Positions 18,472 through 28,415 of a DNA stretch of 64,000 nucleotides are shown piece by piece. Within the stretch, counting starts at the first letter, position 1; each line of letters opens with the position of its first letter. Location: NCBI RefSeq assembly GCF_000502835.1, contig NZ_AYVL01000009.1, positions 1-64,000 on the forward strand, in the 5' to 3' direction. A model generated the notes under the pieces. It made no database searches, was not told the DNA's origin, and worked only from the letters and a program-made list of their open reading frames with translations. This DNA comes from Mesorhizobium sp. LSJC280B00 (GTDB taxonomy: Bacteria; Pseudomonadota; Alphaproteobacteria; Rhizobiales; Rhizobiaceae). A program made the position numbers and the translations under genes.

Positions 18472-19965
18472 TCAGGCCGCTGCCGGCCTGCGTCCAGCTG
18501 CCGTCGCCAGTTCGCGGATGCCGGGTTCGATGTGCTGCAACGCGATCGAGGAAATGCCCAAGCGCATGAAACGCGATGGCTTTTCGGTACGGTCGAAGAA
18601 GCGGTCGCCAGGCTCGATGATGACGCTGCGCGAGGCCGCGGCCTCCGCCAGCCCGCGCGAATCGGTGCCGCGCGGCCCCTCGAGCCAGAGCGACGTGCCG
18701 CCGGCCGAATCGGTCGAGCGCCACTCCGGCAGGAAGGCGGAAATCGCATGGACCAGACGCTTGCGCCTCTCGTCGAAGGCGCTCGACAGCCGCCGCACCA
18801 GCGCCTCGTGATGGCCGAGCGACAGGAACAATGCGACGGCGCGCTGGTTGTTCGCCGGCGGATGGCGCAGCATGAAGCGGCGTAGCGCCCGAAGCTCGGA
18901 GATCAGCCCGGCCGAGGCGACGATGTAGCCGAGCCTGAGGCCGGGAGCCAGCGTCTTCGACATCGAGCCGACATAGACGACCCGGCCGGAGCGATCGAGG
19001 CTCTTCAGCGCCTGCTGCGGCGCCTCGTCCAGGAGCTGGCTGTCATATCCGTCCTCGATGATGATCTGGTTGTGCCGGTTGGCGCGCGCCAAAAGCTCCT
19101 GCCGCCGCTCTGCCGACAGCGGCACCATGGTCGGGCAATGGTGGCTGGGCGTGACGAAGACGAAGCCGGAATCATTGGGAATGGCCGAGGTTACGATGCC
19201 GGAGTGGTCGACCGGAACCGGCTGGATCTCGGCGCCGGCCAGCCGGAAGATCGAACGTGCATCGGGATAGCCCGGGTCCTCCATCGCCACCTTGGAGCCC
19301 TTGGTCATCAACAGCGTCGCCAGCATGTAAAGCGCGTTCTGCGCGCCCAACGTCACGATGATCTCGTCCGGATTGGCGAAGATGCCGCGTCGCGGCAGCA
19401 GCCGTGCCTGGATCTGCTCGATCAGGAGCGGATCGTCGCGATCGACCATGTCGGATGCCCAGTTGCGGATTTCGAGCACCGCCAACGCCATGCGGTTGCA
19501 CTCGCGCCATTCGGCGGTCGGGAACAGCGCCGGGTCGAATTGGCCATAGACGAAGGGGTATGACGACTTGATCCAGTTGTCGTGCTTGGCCGGCGGCGGC
19601 ATGTCGCTCGCCGCGATCTGCCGACGCGCCTTCCAGTCGATCTCGTTGGCCTGGTCGGGCGCCTTCTGATGCGGCTTGGCCGGCGTCGCCAGCACTTCGG
19701 GATTGACGAAATGGCCGCGGCGCTCGCGCGCCACCAGGAAGCCCTGATCGACCAACTGCTGGAAGGCCAGCACCACGGTGCCGCGCGCCACGCCGAGTTT
19801 TTCGGCAAGAATCCGGCAGGACGGAAGCGGCATGGAAGCCGCGATCTGCCGGTCGAGGATGGCGGCGACGATCGCCTGGCGGATCTGCGCCTGCAGGGTC
19901 TGACCGGATTCCGCCGAAATCCGGAACAGGCCGGACCATATGGCCGTGTCGTTTCGCTGTGGCAT
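18472..19965 (-). CDS. MocR-type regulator (GntR HTH plus class I aminotransferase domain)
   Basis: This 497-residue MocR/PdxR-type protein has an N-terminal GntR winged helix (residues ~15-85; SCRILAEKLGVARGTVVLAF) and a fold-type I aminotransferase domain used for PLP-dependent effector sensing. The PLP lysine lies in GSMSKTLAPGLRLGY and the PLP-contacting aspartate in IIIEDGYDSQL. ATG 19965 (MPQRNDTAIWSGLFRI) has GAGGA upstream; the 22 residues before it in the open frame are not conserved. Likely targets are the MttB-like gene downstream or its own promoter. Confidence 0.9.
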   Translation of the reverse strand: MPQRNDTAIWSGLFRISAESGQTLQAQIRQAIVAAILDRQIAASMPLPSCRILAEKLGVARGTVVLAFQQLVDQGFLVARERRGHFVNPEVLATPAKPHQKAPDQANEIDWKARRQIAASDMPPPAKHDNWIKSSYPFVYGQFDPALFPTAEWRECNRMALAVLEIRNWASDMVDRDDPLLIEQIQARLLPRRGIFANPDEIIVTLGAQNALYMLATLLMTKGSKVAMEDPGYPDARSIFRLAGAEIQPVPVDHSGIVTSAIPNDSGFVFVTPSHHCPTMVPLSAERRQELLARANRHNQIIIEDGYDSQLLDEAPQQALKSLDRSGRVVYVGSMSKTLAPGLRLGYIVASAGLISELRALRRFMLRHPPANNQRAVALFLSLGHHEALVRRLSSAFDERRKRLVHAISAFLPEWRSTDSAGGTSLWLEGPRGTDSRGLAEAAASRSVIIEPGDRFFDRTEKPSRFMRLGISSIALQHIEPGIRELATAAGRRPAAA

Positions 19966-20219
19966 GGGAGATGTTCCTCGATGGCCAGCTTTTTCACTTG
20001 GCTGGACCAGTCGAATGTACCGGTGGCACAAGGTGTTGCGCCAATCAATTTTTCTGATCGCTGGGATTTATGCCAGTGATCCTTTGAGCCGGCCCACGCT
20101 GCGCTGCGGCATCGCTGCGCATTGAAACAGATGGAATTCGACCCGATAGTTTGCCGCGACGACACGCGCCGGAAACATCCGGCCTGATAAGATGCATCTC
20201 AAGAGACCGGAGCGAAGCA

Positions 20220-21863
20220 GTGGATCAATCGTCCTTTCAAAAGCAGCTCGACGCATTGCGCGATCACCGTGCGGCCAAATCGGGCTCGATGCGCGAGGCT
20301 TTCGCTGCCGATCCGCAGCGCTTCGAGAAATTCTCCGCCAGTGACGGCGACCTGCTGCTCGACTGGTCGAAATGCGCGGTCGATGCGCGGACTATGGAGT
20401 TGCTGGAGAAACTGGCTGAGGCCGCTGACCTCGAAGGCCGGCGCGACGCGATGTTTGCCGGCAAGAAGATCAACGTCACTGAAGGCCGTGCCGTGCTGCA
20501 CACGGCGCTGCGCAACCTGACCGGCAAGGGCATCGTGCTCGACGGCCAGGACGTGAAGGCGGACGTCCTTGCCGTACTCGACGCGATGGGTGCCTTCGCC
20601 GACGCGGTGCGTTCCGGCAAGGCGGCCGGCGCGACCGGCAAGAAAATCACCGACATCGTCAACATCGGCATCGGCGGCTCCGATCTCGGCCCGGCCATGG
20701 CGACGCTGGCGCTGGCGCCCTATCATGACGGGCCGCGCGCGCATTACGTATCCAATATCGACGGTGCCCATATCCACGACACGCTGAAGGGTCTTTCCGC
20801 CGAAACCACCCTGTTCATCATCGCCTCCAAGACCTTCACCACGGTCGAGACGATGACCAATGCCGAAACCGCGCGCAGATGGGTCGAGAAGGCGCTCGGC
20901 AAGGAAGCGGTCGGCAAGCATTTCGCCGCCGTCTCGACGGCGCTCGACCTGGTCGCCAAATTCGGCATCGCGCCCGATCGCGTCTTCGGCTTCTGGGACT
21001 GGGTCGGCGGCCGCTATTCCGTCTGGGGTGCGATCGGTCTGCCAGTGATGATCGCCATCGGCCCGAAGGATTTTCGCGCCTTTCTCGACGGCGCCCATGA
21101 GATGGACGAGCATTTCCGCACCGCGCCGCTGGCGAAGAACCTGCCGGCGCTGATGGGGCTGATTGGCTGGTGGCACCGCGTGATCTGCAAATACCCCGCT
21201 CGCGCCGTCATCCCCTACGATCAGCGTCTGTCCAGGCTACCGGCCTATCTGCAGCAGCTCGACATGGAATCGAACGGCAAGAGCGTCACCCTGGACGGCG
21301 GCGCTGTAACGACGCCGACCGGCCCGCTGGTCTGGGGCGAGCCCGGCACCAATGGCCAGCATGCCTTCTTCCAGTTGCTCCATCAGGGCACCGATTTCAT
21401 TCCGGTCGAATTCCTCGCCGCTGCCGTCGGCCACGAACCGGAGCTGAAGCATCACCACGACCTTCTGCTTGCCAATTGCCTGGCGCAGTCGGAAGCCTTC
21501 ATGAAGGGCCGCACGCTTGAGGAAGCCCGCGCGCAGATGCTGGCGAAAGGCATGAAGCCCGCCGATGTCGACAGGATTGCTCCGCACCGCGTCTTCTCCG
21601 GCGACCGCCCCTCGTTGACGATTCTCTACAGAAAGCTCGACCCGCATACATTCGGACGGCTGATTGCGCTTTACGAACACCGCGTCTTTGTCGAAGGTAC
21701 GCTGTTCAACATCAACTCCTTCGACCAATGGGGCGTCGAACTCGGCAAGGAACTGGCGACCGGGCTGCTGCCCGTCGTTGAAGGCAAGGAGAACGCCGCA
21801 AAGCGGGATGCCTCGACTGCCGGACTGGTGGAATACATCCACCGCTTGCGCGGCCCGGAGTGA
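20220..21863 (+). CDS. pgi: Glucose-6-phosphate isomerase
   Basis: Phosphoglucose isomerase (547 aa) interconverts glucose-6-P and fructose-6-P in the cytosol. Motifs include [12 protein letters not shown] (~residue 155), [37 protein letters not shown], and the C-terminal signature [16 protein letters not shown] 20220 is chosen over the upstream frame because GGAG lies nine bases before it and the family N-terminus ([11 protein letters not shown]) begins there. The next gene overlaps its stop by 4 bp. Gluconeogenesis in many rhizobia depends on this enzyme. Confidence 0.97.
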   Translation: MDQSSFQKQLDALRDHRAAKSGSMREAFAADPQRFEKFSASDGDLLLDWSKCAVDARTMELLEKLAEAADLEGRRDAMFAGKKINVTEGRAVLHTALRNLTGKGIVLDGQDVKADVLAVLDAMGAFADAVRSGKAAGATGKKITDIVNIGIGGSDLGPAMATLALAPYHDGPRAHYVSNIDGAHIHDTLKGLSAETTLFIIASKTFTTVETMTNAETARRWVEKALGKEAVGKHFAAVSTALDLVAKFGIAPDRVFGFWDWVGGRYSVWGAIGLPVMIAIGPKDFRAFLDGAHEMDEHFRTAPLAKNLPALMGLIGWWHRVICKYPARAVIPYDQRLSRLPAYLQQLDMESNGKSVTLDGGAVTTPTGPLVWGEPGTNGQHAFFQLLHQGTDFIPVEFLAAAVGHEPELKHHHDLLLANCLAQSEAFMKGRTLEEARAQMLAKGMKPADVDRIAPHRVFSGDRPSLTILYRKLDPHTFGRLIALYEHRVFVEGTLFNINSFDQWGVELGKELATGLLPVVEGKENAAKRDASTAGLVEYIHRLRGPE

Positions 21864-22591
21864 AAAGCTTGGCGGACATCAAGGGAATATTGTTCGACAA
21901 GGACGGCACGCTCGTAGATTTCAACGCGACATGGCTGGGCATCGCCGACTTCATGGCGATGGATGCGGCCGAAGGCGATCGCTGGAGGGCAGACAGGCTG
22001 CTTGCGGCGGCGGGCTTCGACTTCGCGAACAAGCGCTTCAAGCCGGATTCAATTTTTGCCTCCGGCACCAACATGGACGTCGTCGAGCTGTGGTTTCCGC
22101 GGCTGTCCGACGAGGACCAGATGCTTGCCGTCGCCCGCTTCAACGCCATCACTTCGGCGCAAGGATCGGCAATGGCGGTGGCGCTGCCGGGTGTGGTCGA
22201 GACGCTTGGGCTGCTTCACAGAAAATCCTACCGGCTTGGCGTCGCCACCAACGACTCGACCAGTGGCGCGGAAAAGACCTTGGTCACGCTGGGCGTCGCG
22301 CAGCTTTTCGAAGCCGCCTATGGTTACGATGCGGTGGCCAATCCAAAACCGGCGCCGGATACGATCCTTGCCTTCTCGGACCTGACAGGGCTCAGGCCGG
22401 CGGCGATCGCAATGGTCGGCGACAATCGCCACGATCTGGAAATGGCGCGCGCCGGCGGCTGTGGCCTGGCGATTGGCGTGCTGTCCGGCACCGGCACACG
22501 TGAATCGCTGTCGCAGATCGCAGACGTCATCCTCGATTCAGTTGCCGATCTGCCCGATTTTCTAGCGGCGCGGGTCAGCGAGACAGTCTAG
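21860..22591 (+). CDS. HAD-superfamily phosphatase (phosphoglycolate phosphatase-like)
   Basis: This 243-residue haloacid dehalogenase-like hydrolase shows motif [10 protein letters not shown], motif II VATNDST, the lysine motif NPKPAPD and motif [12 protein letters not shown]. The DxDGT arrangement and the helical cap (residues ~20-90) fit the Gph-like group, but the true substrate cannot be told from sequence. The GTG at 21860 overlaps the pgi stop, so the two form an operon. A TTG at 21869 is an alternative start. The 3' end overlaps the convergent methyltransferase gene by 17 bp. Confidence 0.88.
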   Translation: MKSLADIKGILFDKDGTLVDFNATWLGIADFMAMDAAEGDRWRADRLLAAAGFDFANKRFKPDSIFASGTNMDVVELWFPRLSDEDQMLAVARFNAITSAQGSAMAVALPGVVETLGLLHRKSYRLGVATNDSTSGAEKTLVTLGVAQLFEAAYGYDAVANPKPAPDTILAFSDLTGLRPAAIAMVGDNRHDLEMARAGGCGLAIGVLSGTGTRESLSQIADVILDSVADLPDFLAARVSETV

Positions 22592-23279
22592 ACTCGCAGC
22601 TAGCTGGTCCGAACGAGAACACGCCGCTCGGTTTCATCGCCGCATTCCTGCCTTCGCCGACATCCGGCACCTCGTATTCGGCCAGCAGGCGAAGCCGCGA
22701 GCGGGGCAGATAGGCGCGGCCCGGATCGCCGATCAGCACGGCGATGCCGGCTGCAAGGCAGCGGTCGAGGAAAGAAATGGCCCGGCCGGCAAGATCATGG
22801 GCGTAAAACAGGTCGCCGACCACCACGACATCCACCGGTGGCGGCGGACCGCTGGTGATGTCTTCGCCAATGATCATGATAGCGACGCCGTTCGCAGTCG
22901 CGTTGAGGCCGAGCGCAACCACACCATTGCGATCGATCTCGGCCGCGACGACCGCGCTTGCCCCGGCTTTTGCCGCTGCAATGCCGACGAGACCCGAACC
23001 GGAGCCGAGGTCGAGCACGCGACGGCCGGCCACGGTCTTCGGCCGGTCGAATATGTAGCGGGCGAGCACCGCGCCGCCGGCCCAGACATAGGCCCAGTAC
23101 GGTGGCTCCGGTTCAGGTCCGTCTTCTTCGGTCGCATGTTGGTTCCATTCGAGAAGCCGCCTGAGCCCGCTTCCCGGATGGGCGGTGTAAAGCCGAATTT
23201 CGGGAAGCGCGGGCACGGGGGCGATCCGCATGTTCGCCCGGATGAACTCTGCCGGGTCCGGGCGCGAACCTATACTCAC
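22575..23279 (-). CDS. Class I SAM methyltransferase (ETFB/L11 lysine methyltransferase-like)
   Basis: This 234-residue Rossmann-fold methyltransferase has SAM motif I VLDLGSGSGLVGIAAAKAGA and the acceptor-side motif DVVVVGDLFYAHDLA. The preceding YWAYVWAGGAVLARYI block is typical of the protein-lysine/nicotinamide N-methyltransferase-like group often annotated as electron-transfer-flavoprotein or ribosomal-protein L11 methyltransferases. The GTG at 23279 retains the conserved FIRAN...PEIRLY N-terminus and lies 37 bp after the acyl-CoA ligase stop. An ATG at 23231 would truncate it. The target protein is unknown. Confidence 0.78.
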   Translation of the reverse strand: MSIGSRPDPAEFIRANMRIAPVPALPEIRLYTAHPGSGLRRLLEWNQHATEEDGPEPEPPYWAYVWAGGAVLARYIFDRPKTVAGRRVLDLGSGSGLVGIAAAKAGASAVVAAEIDRNGVVALGLNATANGVAIMIIGEDITSGPPPPVDVVVVGDLFYAHDLAGRAISFLDRCLAAGIAVLIGDPGRAYLPRSRLRLLAEYEVPDVGEGRNAAMKPSGVFSFGPASCESRLSR

Positions 23280-23316
23280 GGCGTTGGCGCCGGCGATGCA
23301 ATCGCTCAAGCTGCGC

Positions 23317-25278
23317 CTAGCCCCGCAACGCCCGTCGCAGGATCTTGCCGACCGGTGTCTTCGGCAACTCGGTGCGGAACTCAATATACCTGGGACGCTT
23401 GTAGCCGGTCAGGTTCTCGCGGCAATAAGCCGTCAGCATGTCGGCGGTCAGTGCCGGGTCCTTCTTGACGACGAACAGCTTCGGCACTTCACCCGAATGC
23501 TCGTCCGGCACGCCGATCGCCGCCACTTCGAGTACGCCTGGATGCTGCGCCACCACTTCCTCGAGTTCGTTTGGATAGACGTTGAAGCCGGAAACCAGGA
23601 TCATGTCCTTCTTGCGGTCGACGATCTTGGTGTAGCCAAGCTCGTCCATGAAGCCCATGTCGCCCGATTTGAAGAAGCCGTCCTCGGTCATCACCTTGGC
23701 GGTCTCGTCCGGCCGGTTCCAGTAGCCGGCCATCACCTGCGGTCCGCGGATGCAGATTTCGCCGACTTCGCCGAGCGGCAAATTGTTGCCGTCGTCGTCG
23801 CGGATGGTGATCTCGGTCGAGGGCAGCGGCAGGCCGATCGTGCCGGTGTAAACGCCGTCGCTGAATTTGTTGATGGTTGCCCCCGGCGAGGTCTCGGTGA
23901 GCCCGTAGGCCTCGCTGATCGGGCAGCCGGTCAGCGCCTTCCAGCGTTCGGCGATGGCCCTCTGCACCGGCATGCCGCCACCCAGCGTCAGGATCAGCGG
24001 CTTGAAATCGAGCTTGCGAAAATCCTCATTATTGAGCAGCGCATTGAACAGCGTGTTGAGGCCCGGAAAGATGTGGATCGGGTATTTCTGCAGCTCCTTG
24101 ACGAAGCCGGGAATGTCGCGCGGATTGGGGATGAGGACATTCTGCGCGCCTTGCTGCATGCCTACCAGCACGTTCGCCGTCAGCGCAAAAATGTGATAGA
24201 GCGGCAGCGCGCAGAGGAAGTTCAGATGCGCCGGCTTCGGCTTGACGGTAAAAGCGTCTTCGGCCCACAGCGCGTTCTGCGCGACGTTCGCCAAAATGTT
24301 GCTGTGCAAAAGCATCGCGCCCTTGGAGATGCCGGTCGTGCCGCCCGTGTATTGCAGGAAGGCGATGTCGTCGGCCGCGACCTTTGCGGGCCTGAAGGCC
24401 ATGCCGGTGCCGGCCTTCAGCGCGGCGTTGAACTTGACATGGCCGGGCAGCGACCATGCCGGCACCATCTTCTTGACGCGGCGTACAAAGAAGTTGACGA
24501 TCGTTCCCTTGAGCCCGCCGAGCATGTCGCCCATCGAGGCGACCACGACATGCTTGACCGCGGTCCTCGCGATCACCGCCTGCAGGGTGCAGGCGAAATT
24601 TTCGAGGATGACAATGGCTTGAGCGCCGGAATCCTTGAGCTGGTGCTCCAGCTCGCGCGGCGTGTAGAGCGGATTGATGTTGACCACGACATAGCCGGCG
24701 CGAAGCACTGCCATAATCGCCACCGGATATTGCAGCACATTCGGCATCATCAGGGCGACGCGCGCGCCCTTCTGCAGCCCCGTTGATTGCAGATAGGCGC
24801 CGAAGGCGGCCGACTGTCGCTCGAGGTCGGCATAGGTGATCGATTTGCCCATGCAGACGAAGGCCGGCCGATTCGCAAACTGCTTGCACACGGCGACGAG
24901 AAAGTCGCCGATCGAGCTGGAGGGCAGGGCGCCGATCTCGGCCGGCACGATCTTTGGATAACTCTTGAGCCACGGTTTTTTCGGCAAGCCGGCGGCCAGC
25001 GACGTGATCGCCTTCGGTAATCTCTTGGCCGGACCTGCCGGCGGTTTTGGCGTAGTCGGCACTGCCCTCGTCGCCGGCTTGGCGGCAGAGTTTGCAGCAG
25101 GCGCAGTCTTGCCGGTTGCCGGTTTAGCAGCCGTTCCAGCCGTGGTCTTCGCCGCCGGCTTCGCGCTTGCCTTTGCGGTAGCCGTCGGCCTTGTGGCGGC
25201 CGCTTTTGGCTTGACCGCTTTCGATGTTGCCTCGGCCTTTGCTTTCGCCGCGTTGGTTGTCTTTGCCGGTTTTGCCAC
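23317..25278 (-). CDS. fadD: Long-chain acyl-CoA ligase with Ala/Lys/Thr/Pro-rich N-terminal tail
   Basis: This AMP-forming ligase (about 653 aa) has P-loop YTGGTTGISKGAMLLHSN, adenylation motif AYGLTETSPGA, the hinge YTKIVDRKKDMILVSGFNVYP, and the C-terminal lysine in PKTPVGKILRR. These fit long-chain fatty-acid activation (FadD). The unusual part is the first ~90 residues, a low-complexity tail of Ala, Lys, Thr and Pro (AKPATGKTAPAANS style) resembling histone H1/AlgP tails and absent from classic FadD. The GTG at 25278 follows GAGGGAG; a TTG five codons upstream is less likely. The tail could bind nucleic acid or membranes, or it could be a neutral expansion. Confidence 0.9.
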   Translation of the reverse strand: MAKPAKTTNAAKAKAEATSKAVKPKAAATRPTATAKASAKPAAKTTAGTAAKPATGKTAPAANSAAKPATRAVPTTPKPPAGPAKRLPKAITSLAAGLPKKPWLKSYPKIVPAEIGALPSSSIGDFLVAVCKQFANRPAFVCMGKSITYADLERQSAAFGAYLQSTGLQKGARVALMMPNVLQYPVAIMAVLRAGYVVVNINPLYTPRELEHQLKDSGAQAIVILENFACTLQAVIARTAVKHVVVASMGDMLGGLKGTIVNFFVRRVKKMVPAWSLPGHVKFNAALKAGTGMAFRPAKVAADDIAFLQYTGGTTGISKGAMLLHSNILANVAQNALWAEDAFTVKPKPAHLNFLCALPLYHIFALTANVLVGMQQGAQNVLIPNPRDIPGFVKELQKYPIHIFPGLNTLFNALLNNEDFRKLDFKPLILTLGGGMPVQRAIAERWKALTGCPISEAYGLTETSPGATINKFSDGVYTGTIGLPLPSTEITIRDDDGNNLPLGEVGEICIRGPQVMAGYWNRPDETAKVMTEDGFFKSGDMGFMDELGYTKIVDRKKDMILVSGFNVYPNELEEVVAQHPGVLEVAAIGVPDEHSGEVPKLFVVKKDPALTADMLTAYCRENLTGYKRPRYIEFRTELPKTPVGKILRRALRG

Positions 25279-25755
25279 CTGTCGCTCCCTCAATCATTCT
25301 TATTGTTTCGGCATGCTTGCGCGCCACCACCGCCCTGATCAACAAAGATATCCCACGCTTGCCGCAATGTCCGGAACCTGGGAAAATCCGGCACGCTGCC
25401 CATCTATCTATGTATTGCCACAAGCGGCGGCCGTGCAAGCCTCGCCACCTGGAGTGCGGCAAGACTTGCCGTCAAACCTCTTGGCCGCGACCGGTTTTCG
25501 GACGCGCATCTCTTGAACCGAACGGCTCGATTCCCCCAATCGGCGGCATTACCGATCAACAAAAAATTGAAGTCGCTAATAATGTCGTGATCTGCGGATT
25601 CGGCTCGTTTTTTCCACAATTTGCCGCGTGCCGAAAATTTTTTCTGCTTCCCGTGGGTTAGGCAAACAAGCAGTTCCAAAGCTAGAAAAACGGTGCTTAT
25701 ATGCGGCCTTCGCGAGCCTGACAGAGGGGCTTGGAAGAACATCAGGGAGTGCTCA
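25279..25755. other. 477-bp divergent intergenic region between fadD and dppA
   Basis: No gene is supported. The stretch from about 25550 to 25660 is notably richer in A and T than its surroundings, including an A-tract near 25560 and T-tracts near 25610 and 25640, and probably holds the dppA promoter. I did not find a convincing -35/-10 pair or dyad. The last bases before 25756 contain the dppA ribosome site CAGGGAG. Confidence 0.45.
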
Positions 25756-27348
25756 ATGAAAAAGAAACTGACTTTTGCAGCCGCGTTGCTGGCTGCAAGC
25801 GTCCTCGGCGGCGTGGCCAATGCAAAACAACTGGTCTATTGCTCGGAGGCATCGCCGGCCGGCTTCGACCCGTCGCCATGGAGCGGCGGCAACGACTTCG
25901 ACGCTTCGTCGCGCACCATCTATTCGCGCCTGGTCGAGTTCGAGCATGGCAAGACCACCATCTCGCCCGGCCTGGCCGAGAGCTGGACGGTTTCCGACGA
26001 CGGTCTCGAATACACCTTCAAGCTTCGCCCGGGTGTGAAATTCCAGACGACCGATTATTTCACGCCGACGCGCGACCTCAACGCCGACGACGTGATCTTT
26101 TCCTTCGAACGCCAGTGGAAGAAAGAAAGCCCGTGGTACAGCTATCTGGAAGGCACCGGCTGGGAATATTTCACCGGCATGGGCTTCCCCGATCTCCTGA
26201 AGGAAATCGTCAAGGTCGACGACCTGACGGTGAAATTCGTGCTGAACAAGCCTGAAGTCGCGTTCCTGCCGGACCTCGGCATGGATTTCGCCTCGATCGT
26301 TTCCAAGGAATATGCCGACCAGCTCGACAAGGCCGGCACCAGGCAGCAGTTCACCCAGAAGCCGGTCGGCACTGGTCCGTTCCAGTTCGTCGACTATCAG
26401 GTCGATGCGGTCGTGCGCTATGCAGCATGGGACGGCTACTATGGCGGCCGCCAGAAGATCGATGATCTGATCTTCGCCATCACGCCCGACCCCGCCGTGC
26501 GCGCGCAGAAGCTGAAGGCGGGCGAATGCGATATCATGTCATACCCGGCGCCGGCCGACATTGCCGGACTGCAGGCCGACGCGAACCTCAAGGTCGACGA
26601 GCAGGAAGGCCTGAACATCGGCTACATGGCTTACAACACGACGCAGCCGCCCTTCGACAAGGTCGAGGTCCGCAAGGCCCTCAACATGGCGGTAAACAAG
26701 AAGGCGATCATCGACGCGGTCTATCAGGGCGCCGGTGCGCCGGCCATCAACCCGATCCCGCCGACCATGTGGTCCTATAACAAGGACATCAAGGACGATC
26801 CCTATGATCCGGAGGCGGCCAAGAAGATGCTGGCCGATGCAGGCGTCAAGGATCTGTCGATGAAGATCTGGGCTATGCCGGTCAGCCGCCCCTACAACCC
26901 GAACGCCCAGCGCGTCGCCGAGTTGATCCAGGCCGATTATGCCGCCGTCGGGGTCAAGGCGGAGATCGTCAGTTACGAATGGACCGAGTATCGCCAGCGC
27001 GGCAAGGCTAAGGATCGCGATGGCGCCTTCCAACTGGGCTGGACCGGTGACAATGGCGATCCGGACAACTTCTTTTTCCTGCTCGGTTGCGATGCCATCG
27101 GCCAGTCCAATTATGCGATCTGGTGCAACCAGGAATTCGAAGCCCTGCTGAAAAAAGGCAAGGCGACGACGGACGTCGCCGAGCGCACCAAGATCTACGA
27201 GGAAGCTCAGGTGGTGTTCAAGCGTGAGGCTCCGTGGCTGACCATCGCCCACTCCAAGGTCTTCATGCCGATGAACAAGAAGGTGTCGGGCTTCGTTATG
27301 GACCCGCTCGGCATTCATCGGTTTGACGGCGTCGACGTCACCGAATAA
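25756..27348 (+). CDS. dppA: Dipeptide-type ABC transporter substrate-binding protein
   Basis: This 530-residue SBP family 5 (DppA/OppA class) protein has a clear Sec signal peptide (MKKKLTFAAALLAASVLGG, cleavage after ANA near residue 23). The mature part has LAESWTVSDDGLEYTFKLRPGVKF, the family signature region, and VRKALNMAVNKKAIIDAVYQG. The high similarity of its end (WLTIAHSKVFMPMNKKVSGF) to DppA suggests dipeptides; heme or delta-aminolevulinic acid are alternatives for this class. It works in the periplasm with the DppBCDF genes that follow. A strong hairpin after its stop probably makes it the most abundant product. Confidence 0.93.
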   Translation: MKKKLTFAAALLAASVLGGVANAKQLVYCSEASPAGFDPSPWSGGNDFDASSRTIYSRLVEFEHGKTTISPGLAESWTVSDDGLEYTFKLRPGVKFQTTDYFTPTRDLNADDVIFSFERQWKKESPWYSYLEGTGWEYFTGMGFPDLLKEIVKVDDLTVKFVLNKPEVAFLPDLGMDFASIVSKEYADQLDKAGTRQQFTQKPVGTGPFQFVDYQVDAVVRYAAWDGYYGGRQKIDDLIFAITPDPAVRAQKLKAGECDIMSYPAPADIAGLQADANLKVDEQEGLNIGYMAYNTTQPPFDKVEVRKALNMAVNKKAIIDAVYQGAGAPAINPIPPTMWSYNKDIKDDPYDPEAAKKMLADAGVKDLSMKIWAMPVSRPYNPNAQRVAELIQADYAAVGVKAEIVSYEWTEYRQRGKAKDRDGAFQLGWTGDNGDPDNFFFLLGCDAIGQSNYAIWCNQEFEALLKKGKATTDVAERTKIYEEAQVVFKREAPWLTIAHSKVFMPMNKKVSGFVMDPLGIHRFDGVDVTE

Positions 27349-27361
27349 GTCCTGAGAAATT

Positions 27362-27395
27362 GAACGGCGGCGCTGGACTTCCCGCGCCGCCGTTC
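27362..27395 (+). terminator. Perfect 12-bp stem-loop between dppA and dppB
   Basis: GAACGGCGGCGC and GCGCCGCCGTTC pair perfectly around a 10-nt loop, 13 bp after the dppA stop and 11 bp before dppB. There is no long T-run. Such hairpins after binding-protein genes usually cause partial termination or protect the upstream mRNA, so the binding protein is made in excess of the permease. Confidence 0.75.
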
Positions 27396-27406
27396 TATGA
27401 AGCAAG

Positions 27407-28414
27407 ATGCTCCGTTATCTCCTCCACAAGCTCGCTTTGATCATCCCGACCGTGTTCGGCATATCGCTGGCGGCGTTTGCTTTCGTCCGGCTTCTGCCCG
27501 GCGATCCTATCCTGGCCCTGGCGGGCGAGCGCGGCGTCAGCCCCGAGCGGTACGCCCAGCTCATCGAGCAGTTTGGCTACAACCGGCCCTATGTCATCCA
27601 ATACCTGGAATATATCGGCAGGGTCCTGACCGGCGATTTCGGCATATCTATTGCCACCAAGCGGCCAGTGCTCGGCGAATTCCAGGCGCTGTTTCCAGCC
27701 ACGCTGGAACTGGCGACAGTGGCGTTGATCATCGCCGTCCTGCTCGGCATTCCTGCCGGTATCTTCGCCGCGGTCAAGCGCGGCTCGTGGTTCGACCAGG
27801 CGACGATGGGTGTCGCGCTGACCGGCTATTCGATGCCGATCTTCTGGTGGGGGTTGCTGCTCATTATCTTCTTCTCCGGCTATCTCGGCTGGACGCCGGT
27901 TTCCGGCCGCATCGGCCTGCAGTATTTCTTCAGGCCGACGACCGGGTTCATGCTCATCGACAGCCTGATCTCCGGCAGGAGCGGCGCTTTCAAATCTGCC
28001 GTCAGCCATTTGATCCTGCCGTCGATCGTGCTGGCGACGATCCCGCTTGCCGTCATAGCGCGCCAGACGCGCTCGGCGATGCTCGAGGTGCTGGGCGAGG
28101 ACTATGTCCGCACCGCGCGCGCCAAGGGCCTGGCGCCGCGCCGCGTCATCGGTCTGCACGCTTTTCGCAACGCGCTGATCCCGGTGGTCACCACCATTGG
28201 ACTGCAGGTCGGCACCTTGATGGCGGGCGCCATTCTGACCGAGACCATTTTTTCCTGGCCGGGCATCGGCAAATGGATGATCGATGCCATCGGCAAGCGC
28301 GACTATGTCGTCGTCCAGAGCGGATTGCTGATCATCGCGCTGATCGTCATGGCGGTGAACCTGATCGTCGACGTGCTCTACGCCGTCATCAATCCGCGCA
28401 TCCGGGTGCAGTGA
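27407..28414 (+). CDS. dppB: Dipeptide ABC transporter permease DppB
   Basis: This inner-membrane permease (335 aa) has about six membrane spans, starting MLRYLLHKLALIIPTVFGIS. The N-terminal FV(I)RLLPGDPI region and the cytoplasmic EAA loop (EVLGEDYVRTARAKGLAPRRV) identify the DppB/OppB family. It pairs with DppC, whose gene starts one base after its stop. Its ribosome site is weak, in keeping with lower expression than DppA. Confidence 0.94.
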   Translation: MLRYLLHKLALIIPTVFGISLAAFAFVRLLPGDPILALAGERGVSPERYAQLIEQFGYNRPYVIQYLEYIGRVLTGDFGISIATKRPVLGEFQALFPATLELATVALIIAVLLGIPAGIFAAVKRGSWFDQATMGVALTGYSMPIFWWGLLLIIFFSGYLGWTPVSGRIGLQYFFRPTTGFMLIDSLISGRSGAFKSAVSHLILPSIVLATIPLAVIARQTRSAMLEVLGEDYVRTARAKGLAPRRVIGLHAFRNALIPVVTTIGLQVGTLMAGAILTETIFSWPGIGKWMIDAIGKRDYVVVQSGLLIIALIVMAVNLIVDVLYAVINPRIRVQ

Positions 28415-28415
28415 G

